Source of the DNA: Metallyticus violacea
Taxonomy: Eukaryota; Arthropoda; Insecta; Mantodea; Metallyticidae
Assembly (NCBI GenBank): GCA_030762175.1
Contig: CM060830.1
Coordinates: 53,893,501 to 53,957,500 of the forward strand
Direction: 5' to 3'
Length of the DNA: 64,000 nt
In this document: positions 1 through 11,540 of the stretch, piece by piece
How positions within the stretch are numbered: position 1 is the stretch's first letter
How the letters are laid out: the number at the start of each line of letters is the position of its first letter
Made by a program: the position numbers and the translations under genes
Notes under the pieces: generated by a model
Told to the model about the DNA's origin: nothing
The model's input: the letters and a program-made list of their open reading frames with translations, nothing else
The model's database searches: none

Positions 1-112
1 GTTACGCTCCTGCAAATCCGGAACAGTTCTGGTAGAGAAAGAACAAACACTTGATCCGTGAGGTTATCCCAGAGAAAAACATATGGTTAAATCGGGTGAA
101 CAAGAGCACAAA
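1..112 (-). pseudogene. C-terminal fragment of a DUF4817/mariner-like transposase, cut by the window edge
   Basis: Reading the minus strand from about 112 down to 1 gives a peptide containing VFLWDNLTDQVFV followed by LSLPELFRICRSV. This lines up with the C-terminal part of insect DDE transposases of the mariner/Tc superfamily, where the usual pattern is SPDLTPxDFFLWGxLKDxVYxxPLPxxLxxLRxR. The preceding SPDLT stretch is damaged (an in-frame stop sits before PYVFLWD). There is no start, no catalytic triad and no inverted terminal repeat in view, so this is a dead scrap. The rest of the domain would lie outside the window on the low-coordinate side. The match is by motif spacing only. Confidence 0.5.
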
Positions 113-746
113 GAGAAACATTGACTATTTATTAATTTATATAAGCATCCTATCTCTGCAATTACACGGCATTTGCGAACGAAACTGTTGTGGAGTGAAT
201 CCTTAAATTCTGTGTGGAAGCGGATATAGAACAAAATTTCGAAAGTTGCTCTTTATTCTTGTAACAAAAATAGTCGTATGTATAATATATTCAGAAAACC
301 CTAACAATGGTTTCTAATATTCCTGTAATAATTCACATTTACCAAGCCTTTGCGAGGGGAAATATAAAAAAAAATCCATTTATTTATAAACAGGATTTCA
401 TCACATTATTTTTTAAGCATTCACAGCCGGTGTTATAATTAAAACACTTAAATTCCTCTGGGCTGTTTTGCCTTCAAAAACTAGACAGGAATGGATCAAT
501 ACTGTCGTGTTCTAATAGGCAGGTTTTGTTCATCGTCCACTGATGATGCCAACCACAGTAGTTGATGAAAACTATGGTAGCAATTTAAATCATGGACCAC
601 GGCAAAACAGTTCGAAAGAGTTTAATTGTTTTAATGGATTACAACACTAGGACAAGGGCCATGTTCCACAAAAGTATGATCTAATACATTAGAAGTATGT
701 GGACTTGTAATAACTTATTAGTAGAATTCTATTCCACAAAACCACT
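113..746. other. AT-rich sequence, nothing recognised
   Basis: Unique-looking AT-rich sequence with no coherent reading frame, no tandem repeat and no copy elsewhere in the window that I could see. Confidence 0.5.
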
Positions 747-1058
747 TCCCTGGTTTAGTGGTTACTGCTGGCTGACTGCTGCTGGGAGGCCCGGGTTCAT
801 GTACCAATATCTACTTAGATCTTTTTCTGAGAAGGGAGACTGCAGGGTCCACCCCGCCTCGTGAGGACAACTGGGAAGCTGCCTAATGTAGAGGTGGTGA
901 TCTTCGATCTCGATCGGTGGGATGCGGTGTGCTATTCACATGCCCTCCTGCAATACTGCCCTCTAACGATTGTGTCATGTGATGGTGATAAGAGGGCGCG
1001 GGGGTCGTCGCGGTAGGTCAACGACCCTCCTTGGGCTGTGACGAGCTATAGATAGATA
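747..1058 (+). mobile_element. SINE-C copy 1 (tRNA-derived SINE)
   Basis: The first 60 bases resemble a tRNA head: an A-box-like GGTTTAGTGGTTACTGCTGG and a B-box-like GGGTTCATGTACC. The body is shared with 44936-45228 on the same strand: both carry CCTCGTGAGGACAA, AAGCTGCCT, GGGATGC.GTGTG, CTGCAATACTGCC and a run ending near CCCTCCT.GGGCT. Two independent diverged copies with a polymerase III-type head are the signature of a SINE. No target-site duplication was found. Confidence 0.65.
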
Positions 1059-4012
1059 TTTCACAAAGATTTCTGCTACACTTGTACATTACAACTCCAT
1101 ACAAAATTTCGTTGTTCTTTTTCACAAAAGCCATTAATATTAATCGTGCATTTGTCCTATATCGATTTCTCTACAAGAGTAGGAATATTGGTAACTTCAA
1201 ATACTAGTGCAAATTTTAAAATATTTTTAATACTTTTGGAAATCAGTCGGTCTAAATATACAAATAGCGGAATTGATGATGAGAGTAGGAATGTGTATAA
1301 AGAAAGAATAATTCAGTATTTAAGTGCAATGAAAAATTACGTTATGTAAAATTTACTTTTAAATGATGTTGCCTTTCCTATTCCAAATGCAAAATTCAGT
1401 TCAGCGTTTTAGTTTGGTTTTTTAAGGTTCTTGCTACAGGCCACGAAAATAATTTCTTACCATTACTTGAGGCTAGTTTTATAATTTTCGGCTTATAATG
1501 AAAACGTGATTGCTAAACAATATTAACAAATTTATATAAATATAAATGATAAAATAAAAAGTAAAATAAATGACGGTGCACTATCCGGAAACTCGATTCT
1601 TGTTATCTCCCGACAACTTAAATTGATGCTGCTACGTATCTGTATGCGATCTTCGTCTCAAAGTGAACTGTTACACTTCAATATCATTAAATGCGTAATA
1701 CAACATTTAAATTATCATCATACTGAGAAAAAATACAAGACTCGTTTAGTAGAAATGGTAATAATCTCTCTACATTAAAAATAAGAATTTATTACCTAAA
1801 TCCAAAGTATGATGACGTTGGCAAACAGCTGTTCCTCCTCCTTGCTCTTATACGATGTCACTTGTAACTTTGTACTTTACAAGTGTTTTACTTCCTTTCG
1901 TGGAACAGAATGTTACAAGTACATACTTTACAAGACTTGTACTAATACGCTTTTAACGTATTAGACCATACTTTTGTGGAATAGGACCAAGAAGTCACTA
2001 AATTAACACCACCTGACTTTCACAATATCCTCCAAAATACAGTTAGTTAAAACATCTCTGGAGTTCTGCTATGTAATTAGGTAATGGAGGTATATTCATG
2101 ACAAAGCAATCACAAACATGAAGGTGTTTCATTTATTTCAAAGTGGACTTTCAGGGCTACATTGGTAGTATTTTCGCATAAATGTAGAAGGGCGCACAAT
2201 TGATTCTCTCTTGTATAGACAACCAAATAGCATTTATCATCCATGGATAAATTTTCTGAAGATGCTTCCTGTATTCTGCTCGAAAGCTACAAGTGTCATT
2301 ATGAGCTTTGAAGGAGTTTAGGTGGCGGGAAGAATTGTGATTAAAATTTGTTTATATGCATATACAGCTGACCACTAAATAACTCTTCTTGTCGATCCAC
2401 TGGGATGTTGCTGAATTTTGGAACCTCATAGTGCCGAGTTGACGAGAAAGAACATCTTGTTGTCTGCCAATTGACGTCGTTTATTCAACAAAAATTCCTA
2501 CCAGGGCGTTTCTCTTCAGATCGCAGTAATGAGACAGTTGGCAGACATGCTTGACAAGCAGTAGTTTTCTGACTGATGAGAAGAAGCGTCGAGCGGAAGT
2601 GAAACTCCAGCGTTGATGTTCCGGTGCGAATTCCCAAGACTAAAAGTTTGATTTCCGAATGCTTCAAAAAGGGCGATTGCATGTCCTTAAATACTCAATA
2701 AGACTCGCTTCACCACATTATACAAGCACGCTCTATTTTACCGCCACAATGGATTTAGACATCCTTATAGGCTATCGGTGACATCATGCAACTCTCATAT
2801 TATTGACTAGTCAGATTATCTGAACATAGCCTTGATTTCAACTTCTGCCGTACGTTGGAGTTCAACGTACTTTAACGGTAGCACAGGTGTTAACAGCGTT
2901 CTTCTTTGCCAACATACCTGCCGGGGGGGAAGCAATGGCCAAAAGAAAGAATTTGCTCAATTGTCTGCCAGAACGGTCCCTCTGCTGTCCTAGCAAGCAG
3001 TCCTGCTTTTCGTGATATTTTATACACAGAACCCTTCACTTAGAGCTAGCTGATATAAAATGATACATATATTTTAATTAATTCCTCGCAATTGATGGAG
3101 TATCAAGGACGGTATCAACTTTGGCGCATGAATTCCACAATGTCTTCACCGCTGATGTGATAACTATCTTCACAAAGCACCATCTGGTAGTCAAGGAAAC
3201 GTATTATGGTCATTGATGGTAGTGTAAATAAACATTTAGGGAATTTTTCGTGTCGCTGAACAAGATACACCCAAAAGAAATAAATCTTCTGAAATTACAA
3301 CATTTTTAAAACTCTGGAGGTTGTTTAATTAACCCCTGTATGTTGCTACAAGGAAGAAATTAACCTTTGAATCTTCCAATTTTATCTATATCCACCTTTA
3401 TGGGCAAAATATTTCGTCTGCTATTTGTAACATCTGTCCGTAATGTTATTCATTCTCACTGTTACAAGGCAGAGAAACAGTTTGCATTTTGTCACTGCCT
3501 AAGGACCTCACTTGCAGCTTTTAATATAACAAAAGAAGATCAATCATGGCTTAATAAAGAAGTAATTCCGCTTTTGTATTTTTCCACTATTTCTGGCCTT
3601 CAGCACTCTTAAAGCCTCTTTTGTAGTATGTAATTGAATTTCTCTCTTTGTTTCTGCGTTTTTGGTTTCCTAAAGTTACGAAAAGACCTCTAATCAATTC
3701 TTATTATCTCTACAAACATGGGGTTTTTTGTGCTATGTAACTAATTGGAAAAGTAAAACCTTTATAATTAATGACATTCTGCCGTTAACTTCTAATATGC
3801 AGCAAACAATTCTGTTGTTGAAACGACAAAGGTGTATAATTATAACATGCTTTAGTTGGGAAAATATTTGGGGTTTTAATTTTTTTAAATTAACATTTTT
3901 TTATTAATCAAGTTTTTCAAAAAAAAAAAAAAAATACGAAAACTATCTTAAATGAGACGGCCTTTCGTAGGAAGAGGCTTCTTTCTTTATGGAAGTTACT
4001 ATAGTAATAAGA
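1059..4012. other. Long AT-rich stretch without recognised gene
   Basis: About 3 kb without a convincing frame. Short open frames exist (for example 67 codons at 1146-1349 plus and 65 codons at 2485-2682 minus) but none has a motif I recognise. An A-run lies at 3919-3934. The block at about 2460-2760 is less AT-rich than its surroundings and could be an old transposon, but I found no second copy or inverted ends. Confidence 0.4.
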
Positions 4013-4095
4013 CTTGACGTCACACTTTGCACCGAGCCTAGTGAAAAGTCGCGCCTCCTTTCATGAATGGTAACGGAGGACAGCGGAGAAAACCG
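4013..4095 (+). repeat. Left terminal inverted repeat of the 0.9 kb element
   Basis: Inverted partner of 4849-4920. The innermost shared block is the 15-mer CAGCGGAGAAAACCG at 4081-4095, matched exactly in reverse at 4849-4863. Confidence 0.75.
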
Positions 4096-4181
4096 AACGC
4101 TTAGTGTTTTTGCTCCTTGTTGTTAGTTTGGAGTTGCAAATTTTATAGCGCCTGTCGTCTTCCTTATAGCGTGGGGTGTGA

Positions 4182-4469
4182 GTGGTAGTATGCAAGTTGT
4201 ATGAGGTAATAGTGTATAATCTTTTTGTTAATAATGAATACATCAAAACAGTTCATACACCTGGAATTTTGGGAGGAAATATGAGTACAACAAATATCTG
4301 CACAATAGCAGAACTTGAAATTATGAAGAAACACAAAGAACCCATAAAGGCAACATTATCCACGGTTTACAACCAAAATGAACAAGTGCCCATGTCCAAA
4401 ACTAAAGCAATGTCCCAAAAGAGGAAATTTTCTCCACAGAGGGGACTTTTGTTACCAATAAATAAATAA
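4182..4469 (+). CDS. 95-codon ORF inside the inverted-repeat element, unknown
   Basis: An ATG-initiated frame of 95 codons lies wholly inside the inverted-repeat element. Its second half is hydrophilic and lysine/threonine/methionine-rich (it contains NMSTTNICTIAELEIMKKHK) and the stop falls in the AAATAAATAAAT tract. I recognise no domain. It could be the leftover N-terminus of the element's own protein, captured host sequence, or chance. The position inside a transposon argues against a host gene. An alternative start is the internal ATG within GGAAATATGAGTACAACA near 4281. Confidence 0.25.
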   Translation: MVVCKLYEVIVYNLFVNNEYIKTVHTPGILGGNMSTTNICTIAELEIMKKHKEPIKATLSTVYNQNEQVPMSKTKAMSQKRKFSPQRGLLLPINK

Positions 4470-4848
4470 ATAAAATAAATAAATAAAAAATGAACAATAA
4501 CAAGAAATTAAAAAAAAATATAATACAATACCTTTCATCGCATTCCCGTTGCAAAACCTGAAACAAAGGAAGCCAACATCATCGCGCTTTTTTGCTGAAA
4601 GATGAAAAAGAAGCAATGTCAACATCTCATCGTATTCCCCTTACAAAACTTGATACAACGGGCACTAGCCCCATCTCAAATTAAGAAATATCTTGCTTAT
4701 ATAGTTCGGAATACATGCAAAACTTGTTTAACCACCAAAGTGAGAGCTTTCTAATCTGAGTGCTTTCGCAAGATATTAACATGCATCCTACAAAGTTATC
4801 TCTGCCCACACGTCCTTCTCCGCATGTAGTTAGTGCATCCGTTGCCGT

Positions 4849-4920
4849 CGGTTTTCTCCGCTGTCGTTCGTGAAAGGAGGCGTGACTTTCACCAGGCTCG
4901 GTGCAAAGTGTAAAATCAAG
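4849..4920 (-). repeat. Right terminal inverted repeat of the 0.9 kb element
   Basis: Reverse complement of the left end at 4013-4095, apart from scattered substitutions and a roughly 10-bp length difference. Confidence 0.75.
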
Positions 4921-7790
4921 TTAGTATAGTAGTAGTAATAATAATAATATCAGTGCGTTTAATTACAAATTCACCCATGTGGCAGGAATCCTGGGACACG
5001 GATAATATATATATATATATATATTTCAATTTTAAAAGACAAATACACTAGGATTCAGTTTGAGTGCTTAATTTTATATAAAGTTTATAACTTTGAAAAT
5101 GTTGCCAACTATTAAAATAACAATGGCACAAGTATTTTATCTGCAATAAATTCATGAAAATGCTGAACTCATCTACTTGTGGAACTCAAGTTTATATTTC
5201 TATAACATTAATTTCAAATACTTTGGAAGAGGAATGCGCTTATTTTGCATGCAAAAATGCTTGATAAAAGTCTCTTTGTATAAATTCTTCCTTTACACAA
5301 GAAACAAACAATTGTTTGCACATCCCTTCCCTTCGCTTAATCAGAGTCACATATTACATTTCCTGAAACTTTGCTATACTGACACAGAAGTCTTTGAAAT
5401 TTTATGACAGAACTGAAAAAAAACATTTTGTAAAATCCTTTATTTTAGCAATTTTCAGTGGATGTTCATTTGTATAAACTCTCCTCAGGTTAGTTTTATA
5501 AAACTTAGCTATTCCTTTATTATGAATGTTTCTATAATTAATGCACTTGATATTATGATATTTGATCTGTGTTCAAATATTTTGTAAGATATAAGCTTGC
5601 ATTTTTCCAGCATTGGAAAGAGGCTTCTTAGCTTTAGAAGAAAAAAAAACTGTCTTCAAACCGTTAATCATATTCTGTTTGAAACACTTCGTTCTTTTCT
5701 TCTTCTTTTTCCTCCCCTCCCTTCCCCTCCTTTTTTGTATTTTTTGATGAGTTTTTCGTATGCTTATCCAATCATCAGCTGTGTATGCCACAACCTGTTT
5801 ACATTTACTTAGTTCTATTTGAGAAAATTCTCAATCTCATGGTCTATACAAATTCCCTTTTATCTTATCAGTCAGACAACTGAAATACTTGACATATTGT
5901 TAATTACTTAATACATTTGCCATTTTCATAAGTGTTCAAGTGTCCTTCTCCGGACAAAACTTCCCACGTCGTTGTTCATCAACTTCGAGAAGAGCTTGCA
6001 CTAATTATTTCCTGTACTGTTTCAATATTAACGTTGTCGCAATAAAAACGCCAGTCACATGGAAAAGTGTACGCAGGACGGTCGCAATTCTTTTTGTTAT
6101 GTACAAAACTGCAGGATGCGCTCAAAGTCTTCATCGAACACGCGGGGGGACCTGTGGAATTTCCCTTTACATAAACAACCACTCCCTTGAAACTGTTGGG
6201 GGACCAACATCAAATAATCTGAGCAGAAGAAAGGACAACGTTGTAATGTGGACAAAAATTACGCTGCCTAGTTGAACCGGAGAACGCAGAAAGCTTCTGT
6301 TGCTTTGTCATCGCCATCTCGAACAGCGGGGCTGCACCAGAGAGGCAACCAAGTGAAACTCGCGCCAAGGGAAAAATGTACGTGAAACCTTTTATTCCTA
6401 CATGCATTTTAAACTTTACCACTATGTTCTATGTTCATGAGTGTACAAGATATAGTGCTTTGTTTCTTTTTTATATACCTGTAATTCGTTTGAAGCGAGG
6501 GTCATGTTAACTTAGCATTGAATTGAGATACACAAAGGTTGTGACCTGTCAGATAGATATTTATCTATGCCATGGTATTAACAGTTGGGATCGGAATGAA
6601 AAAGAAAAACATGTTTATTGCATTTTCTTTGCTTTTATACAGGAGAAGATGCAAAGAGGTTCTTTTACAATAGACCTCGCTATCTTAAGTTTATTATTTT
6701 TATATTTTGAATATGAAGAGGCGAATACTCTCTGCAGTCATTCCTTTGAATGATCAAATTTATATGACGTCATATTGCGGAGCGAGTTTATACCAGTTGA
6801 TTTAGCTGATCTAGTTCTAAGAATTCGCTGTGGAGAGGAAGATGAGCCTCGGAAAGTAAACCTCACTCTAAATATGAAGTACAGACGATGTATGCTAGTC
6901 AGTCATCTTAGCAGAAAATTCGTCTCTCTCCCCTACACAAGCAAGGCGGAGTGTTTCCATGCGCTTATTAAATCCGTTATAACCATTACACAAAATACAT
7001 ATGCATGTCTTGGGTACTTGTAGAATTTATTATATAATATGTTAGCTCCTCCTCACCAAACAATACTTTAAAATCAACTAAAGATGTCATTTCTAAACTT
7101 GACATTGCAGCTATTGGATAGAAATTTTTATTTGAATAATAATTTTCTCTAAATGTGAAAATTTACATTTTTTAAACTGAAATGTGTAATGTGGCAGAAT
7201 TTTTAACAAATCTTTGAAATAAGAGCATATTTAAAATTATTCTGTGTTGTTTTTATTACAAATAATTATTTAGCCATGCTTTTAATTAGAGAGGAAATGT
7301 TTTCTGAAACATTTCATTTCTTAAATATTAATTACAATTGCATAACCAAAATCTTATTTAATATTGAACTACCATTATTTATAAAAAAACTGTGTCTTTT
7401 CTACATGAATTATGTTATCTAACCATTAAATTAAATTTCATTTTTGAATAAATTAACAAAATTTTATCTACGAATTAATATATTCATAATTCTAACTCCG
7501 AGTTGGCTTGAAATACCGAGAAAGGGATGTGGTTATTAGGGCTGTCTTCAATACTCTAAAGTTGAAATGTGATTTTTAAATCTCACTAACACATTATTTA
7601 TGTTGTCTTGAGTTAACTAAGATGATAATTACTTAAATCCCTTTGTTTTCTTTGCAAAAAAACAAGAATTATCTTTAGCCCGATTTGCGCTAAATAAACA
7701 TTCAGAATAATATATATTCAATACACTCTATAAAACACAGATAACAAGAAAAGTATATAAAATGCATTACATTATGCAGCGGTATTGGGA
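4921..7790. other. AT-rich stretch with a TA microsatellite and unrecognised ORFs
   Basis: An (AT)n microsatellite lies at 5005-5024. Between 5936 and 6420 the base composition is less AT-rich and overlapping open frames occur on both strands (111 codons plus at 5940-6275; 67 and 70 codons minus). At 6775-7023 there is an 82-codon plus-strand frame with a mixed charged composition. I recognise none of them, and overlapping frames on both strands suggest an old repeat rather than a gene. The 7100-7780 part is very AT-rich and featureless. Confidence 0.35.
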
Positions 7791-8079
7791 GGGGTGGTTC
7801 GGCTGATGGCGGTCGTCCTCCTGAGGTGATGATCACTCCGCTGCTATGCTGTGTCGTTCACCACGTCCCTTCCAATGTTCCGGCGCATGAGAATCACTTC
7901 TTTGATTTTTAGTTTTAGGAACGTAGCCACGTTACCAGGGAGACAGGATGGGAACTGGGAACATTCTTATTTTACAGTTACAGAGAAAATGAATCCTTTT
8001 TATGTATGTAAACTATAATGTCTTGTCAGAAGAGAAGCTCAGACTGTTGGACTATAAGGGGGTTAAATGAGTCACTCGA

Positions 8080-8445
8080 ACTGATTAAACACTGGGGACT
8101 GTTTGAGCTGCCTCAAAGCTCATCAAACTGCTGAAAACTCGTCACACTGCTCTGATCAAACTACCAAGACCCGTCAAACTGTTTCAAAACTGATTGCAAA
8201 AAACCTAACTAAAAACTTGATCAAACTGCTCCTGCCTTAACTTCGGGGCTTGACTCAAAAACTTATCACACTACGTAAACTGCTCCTGCCTTAACTGCCC
8301 ATGACTGATTAACAAACTGCGTTGAAACTGCTACAAAACTGTTTAGCAAACTGCTTAACAAACTGCTTCAAAAACTGCTTCACGACTGCTTCTGTCTTAA
8401 CTGCTACTAAACTGATCAAACGACTTCACGACTATCTAACCAAAA
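8080..8445. repeat. Diffuse degenerate repeat built on CAAACTGCT
   Basis: About 360 bp in which variants of AAACTGCTT, ATCAAACTG, AAACTGATT and CACGACTGC recur roughly every 10-30 bases on the plus strand. A longer unit, AAACTGCTCCTGCCTTAACT, occurs twice (about 8225 and 8279), with a related CTGTCTTAACTGCT near 8391. Spacing is irregular, so this is a cryptic, degenerate minisatellite rather than a clean tandem array. It directly follows, in minus-strand sense, the broken ORF at 8508-8913. Confidence 0.6.
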
Positions 8446-8507
8446 GCTGCGGGGCTTTTCTGCTTTCCCATAACTTTTAATGATTTGTCAGTCGGTCGGT
8501 CTCGTGA

Positions 8508-8913
8508 GCGTTCTTTTAATTTTATATTCTAATACTCTTAGCGTCTGTCTAGGCACTATTTCTATGTTGGCTATATCAGAGTCACGTGGTCCTCAGTTCT
8601 TTCCTAATAGGCTGCTATTTGACGCCGATTTCACTAAAGAACCTCCTACTAAACGAACTCCTAGGCTTGTTTACGTCATTTCTTCCCTCACATCTCCCCC
8701 TCGAGTTGTTTTCGTGTTAGAAACATGTCCCGTTAGGCTTTGTTCAAGTTGCATCGTTTTCAAGATCTTTCCTGCCATAAGATCACCTCTAGTTAGCTGT
8801 ATGTTAGGGATTGGAATTTTTATGACCTTACTATTCTTTGTATAGGGGATGCAGCTTGCGGGGTCTTGGCTTATATGATTTTGCAGAGTTACTGCACAAA
8901 ATGTGAGTATCAT
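8508..8913 (-). pseudogene. Broken minus-strand ORF, unknown, possibly retroelement-derived
   Basis: The minus strand holds an open frame of 80 codons (8913-8671). It continues in the same frame through stop codons into two more coherent segments, reaching about 8508 and totalling about 135 codons. The peptide is basic and polar (it contains IPIPNIQLTRGDLMAGKI, then SLGVRLVGGSLVKSASNS, then IVPRQTLRVLEYKIKRTL). Coherence across stops suggests a decayed coding sequence. I recognise no domain; a retrotransposon gag-like origin is only a guess. The opposite strand has a 121-codon hydrophobic frame (8480-8845) that I regard as its shadow. Confidence 0.3.
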
Positions 8914-9497
8914 ATTCTCTGAGGGTTTTGCTTTAATTTATATTGATAATGTCTTATTAATGTTTTAGGATTCATCAAATTAAACATACCATATTATATT
9001 CTCCCTAATCTCTGGAGCTAGTAAATACTGCTCCAATTAAAATATGATAGAAAAATTCATACGCTTGGGACTCGAACTATCTAAAATTCATTAAACAGCG
9101 CTTTAACAATCTCGGCGTGAACAAAACAAAAACATCTATTAATTTAAGCTCTAGAAGCGTGTTTTGCACTTAATTATATAATGTATAGGAGTATTAAATA
9201 TCGTATTATGCAATAGTTAGCGAATAGTAAACAAACTACTGAACGGTTAATCATTAAAAAAAAAAAACAAAAAAAAAAAACTTATATCTCAAATTGTTTC
9301 TGTCGTCTGCCGACTTCCAGTCTTTTCCACTAATTTTTAATTCTGCATTTTTGAGTTTCGATGGTAACCTGTACAATTTGTCGCCCTTTCTTGCTGTCAT
9401 ACTGCATCCATAGCCACAACAATCTGGATATTTGCTGTAAAACACATTTAAACGAAACTCTTTACCTTGTTTGCAAGTAGCTGTTTTAGTCCAAATA
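8914..9497. other. AT-rich spacer with A-run
   Basis: Nothing recognised. An A-rich tract lies at about 9256-9290 and a 63-codon minus frame at 9254-9445 has no motif. Confidence 0.45.
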
Positions 9498-9499
9498 TA

Positions 9500-10683
9500 C
9501 GAGTGTAGGTCAATAAGTTTCCATCCTTTGTGATCGCCTTATCTGGTGTCATACCTTATACGTTAAGTAAATAATTGCAGCTGTAACTTCCGCTCCGCTG
9601 TATTTACTTGTTCAGATATAGTTGTATAAAGAAGGCTATGTGTAGTAAATTGTGGCATGTTCAAAATGGAGTTTCGAGCTGTTATTGAGTTCTTCACAAA
9701 AGAAGGACTTACTCCAAATAAATTAAACAGCGATTGGACGGTGTATATGGGAAAGCACCCATCATACTTTACCGTAAATAAAATAATGGGCCAAAGTTTT
9801 TCGACTGTGTCGAAAGATTATTGAAAACGAAGAGCGTGAAGGTCGGCCCTTGGAAGTACTCACTCTCGAAAACTTCGTTCTTGTGGGAGAAATTATGGAA
9901 GACCTGCGGCGGCTCAAAGTTACAGAAATAGCAGCAAGATTGGGACTTTCTAAAACAACAGTCCTTCGAATTATTCATACCTCTTGTTAATCATTTTTGG
10001 ATCTCTGGCTTTGCAACGAGAGAGAAGGTCTGCTAACCATTGTTACAGGAGATGAAACTATGGTCCTCTACTGTGATTCTTTGTCCAAAAGAGAATCAAT
10101 GGAGTGGCAAGAGCAAACCTCGCGAAGCACTGCCTTTAAAGGCCAAGGTCACTCAGTCAACCAAGAAGACCATGGCCACACTCTTTTGGGACTGTAAAGG
10201 AATACTTTTCATTGTCTTCAAGGAGAGGAACACCACAGTAAATGGGGAGTACTATACTGGCCTAATACACAGGCTACGTTCTTCCATCAAAGAGAAAAGG
10301 CGAGGAAAGCTGAGTGGTGGTGTGCGCCTTCTTCACAACAACGCGCCTGTGCACACAGCTCTTGTTGCAAAGGAAGAAATGTAGGGCTTCAAGGAGATCG
10401 ACCATTCACCTTGCAGCCCGATCTAGCTCCCAGTGACTATTTCCTCTTCTCAAAACTCAAGATGGACCTTCGAGGAAGGAAATTTATGTGTGACGAAGAA
10501 GTAATTAATGCTTTTTATGCCCATTTTTCAGACAAGACTTCTGACTATTTGGGGGAGAGGAGTTGAAATGTTCATTCTAATATGTGAGAAATGTATTGCA
10601 ATAAAGGGTAACTACATTGAAAAGTTTTTATTTTTATCATACCTAGAAAATGTTTAGGCCGGAAACTTATAGATCTACCCTCG
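9500..10683 (+). mobile_element. Mariner element, complete ends, inactive
   Basis: The ends form imperfect inverted repeats of about 25 bp. The left end starts CGAGTGTAGGTCAATAAG and the right end, read in reverse, starts CGAGGGTAGATCTATAAG; both continue TTTCC. A TA dinucleotide sits immediately outside each end (9498-9499 and 10684-10685), the target-site duplication expected for Tc1/mariner insertion. The length of 1184 bp is slightly below the usual 1.25-1.3 kb. The transposase between the ends is broken (separate entry), so the element cannot move itself, but both ends look recognisable. Confidence 0.9.
9666..10566 (+). pseudogene. Mariner transposase, frameshifted and mutated
   Basis: Mariner transposases bind the inverted ends and cut with a DD34D catalytic triad in the nucleus. 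The N-terminal helix-turn-helix region is visible from 9666 (MEFRAVIEFFTKEGLTP), followed in another frame by VGEIMEDLRRLKVTEIAARL, which is the second DNA-binding helix set. The first catalytic block reads TGDETM (Asp present). The second reads LLHNNAPVH, where the usual HDNA has Asp replaced by Asn. The third, PDLAPSDYFLF at about 10419-10454, is present but only after a frame change. The frame switches several times and there are in-frame stops. The middle is collapsed between the second HTH and the TGDE block, which explains the short element. Certainly inactive. Confidence 0.88.
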
Positions 10684-10739
10684 TACTATATAGACACCGA
10701 TATGCCGCCGAGACAATCAGTGCCTCTACTTTCCACATA

Positions 10740-11540
10740 CAGTACAAACCCGCCAGTCCGAAAACCCGCATAATCCGAACCCAAAATGTTGTAGGAGGAA
10801 AATTAACAATCATTTCAAACTACATTGACTAGTTTTACACATTAGAATATCAAATTAATTCAATGCAATATGAAATTATGTACATTAAGGTACAGATCAG
10901 CACATTTAACATTTAATAAATTTAACAGTGAAGACGATAAAACAACACAGTATCTTCACATCATTGTTATACAAAAATTCAATCAATTTATGGTAATGCG
11001 AAGACGAAAATCTTGAGGATGACGTAATCCTTATAAACACTATGTCAGCCGCTGTGCTGCTGTAAGTGTTACAGGATGTCTCCAATGCTTTTGCTGCGTT
11101 CAGGTAGTGGGGCTACATCTGCTGCATCATCTGTTTGACTTACTATGAAACTATTTCTGACAGTCATAGCACGATCTTCTGTGTCAACTGATAATCACTC
11201 CTTCACATCGTTTCCCCCTCTTCTTCACAGCCTGGGATTTGCTTCACTAGATGTATAACTTCAGTTCTGGTCTCATGTGATTGGTCATAGTGATTGTCAT
11301 GGAAAAAGATATGCCGACTCTTATAATATTTTATGTATGGAGCTCCTCGATTATCGCCTCCGTCACAATTCTACAAAGTTGTTCTATCTTGACTCGATTT
11401 ATCTTTCAATCACTTATTGCTTTTTGACACGGAATTCAGCTGCTAATTTTGTCCCATTTTTTACCTTTATTTAGACGTTTGAAAACTTCAAGCTTATTTC
11501 TTAATGAACAAGAACCATGTAATCGCTTCCCATCATTTTT
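10740..11540 (-). pseudogene. Pogo/Tigger-like transposase remnant, internally deleted
   Basis: On the minus strand, starting near 11540, the frame gives KRLHGSCSLRNKLEVFKRL then NKGKKWDKIS. This matches the CENP-B-type N-terminal helix-turn-helix of pogo/Tigger transposases (usual pattern KLxxIxxxxKGxSxxxLA). Further down come VKQIPGCEEEGE, then frames containing LSVDTEDRAMT and NAAKALETSCNTYSS. These match the C-terminal tail pattern of Tigger proteins (acidic segment, then HSEAxxALExALxYxEQ). The DDE core between them is missing. The low-coordinate end near 10740 starts CAGTACAAACCCGC with a nearby CATAATCCGAACCC, typical of pogo/Tigger inverted ends. I could not locate the partner end. 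Confidence 0.7.

Larger units (their letters stand above)
4013..4920. mobile_element. Non-autonomous DNA transposon with about 80-bp terminal inverted repeats
   Basis: The two ends are reverse complements. Left arm 4013-4095 and right arm 4849-4920 share CACTTTGCACCGAGCCT, GTGAAA.GTC.CGCCTCCTTTCA and CAGCGGAGAAAACCG in the same order, with a small insertion in the left arm. The interior is AT-rich, with one 95-codon ORF and an (AAAT)n tract near 4464-4490. A 40-bp direct repeat lies inside (4538-4582 and 4626-4669, sharing TCG.ATTCCC.TT.CAAAAC). The long inverted ends and a sub-kilobase interior without transposase fit a MITE-like or deletion-derived element. The superfamily is unknown and no clean target-site duplication is visible. 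Confidence 0.7.

Noticed and set aside
5940..6420. Overlapping ORFs of up to 111 codons as a gene
   Set aside because: Open frames on both strands, no motif and no splice context; left as an unexplained less AT-rich block.
8480..8845. 121-codon plus-strand ORF as a membrane protein
   Set aside because: It is hydrophobic but overlaps a minus-strand frame that stays coherent through stop codons; the plus frame is probably its complement shadow.
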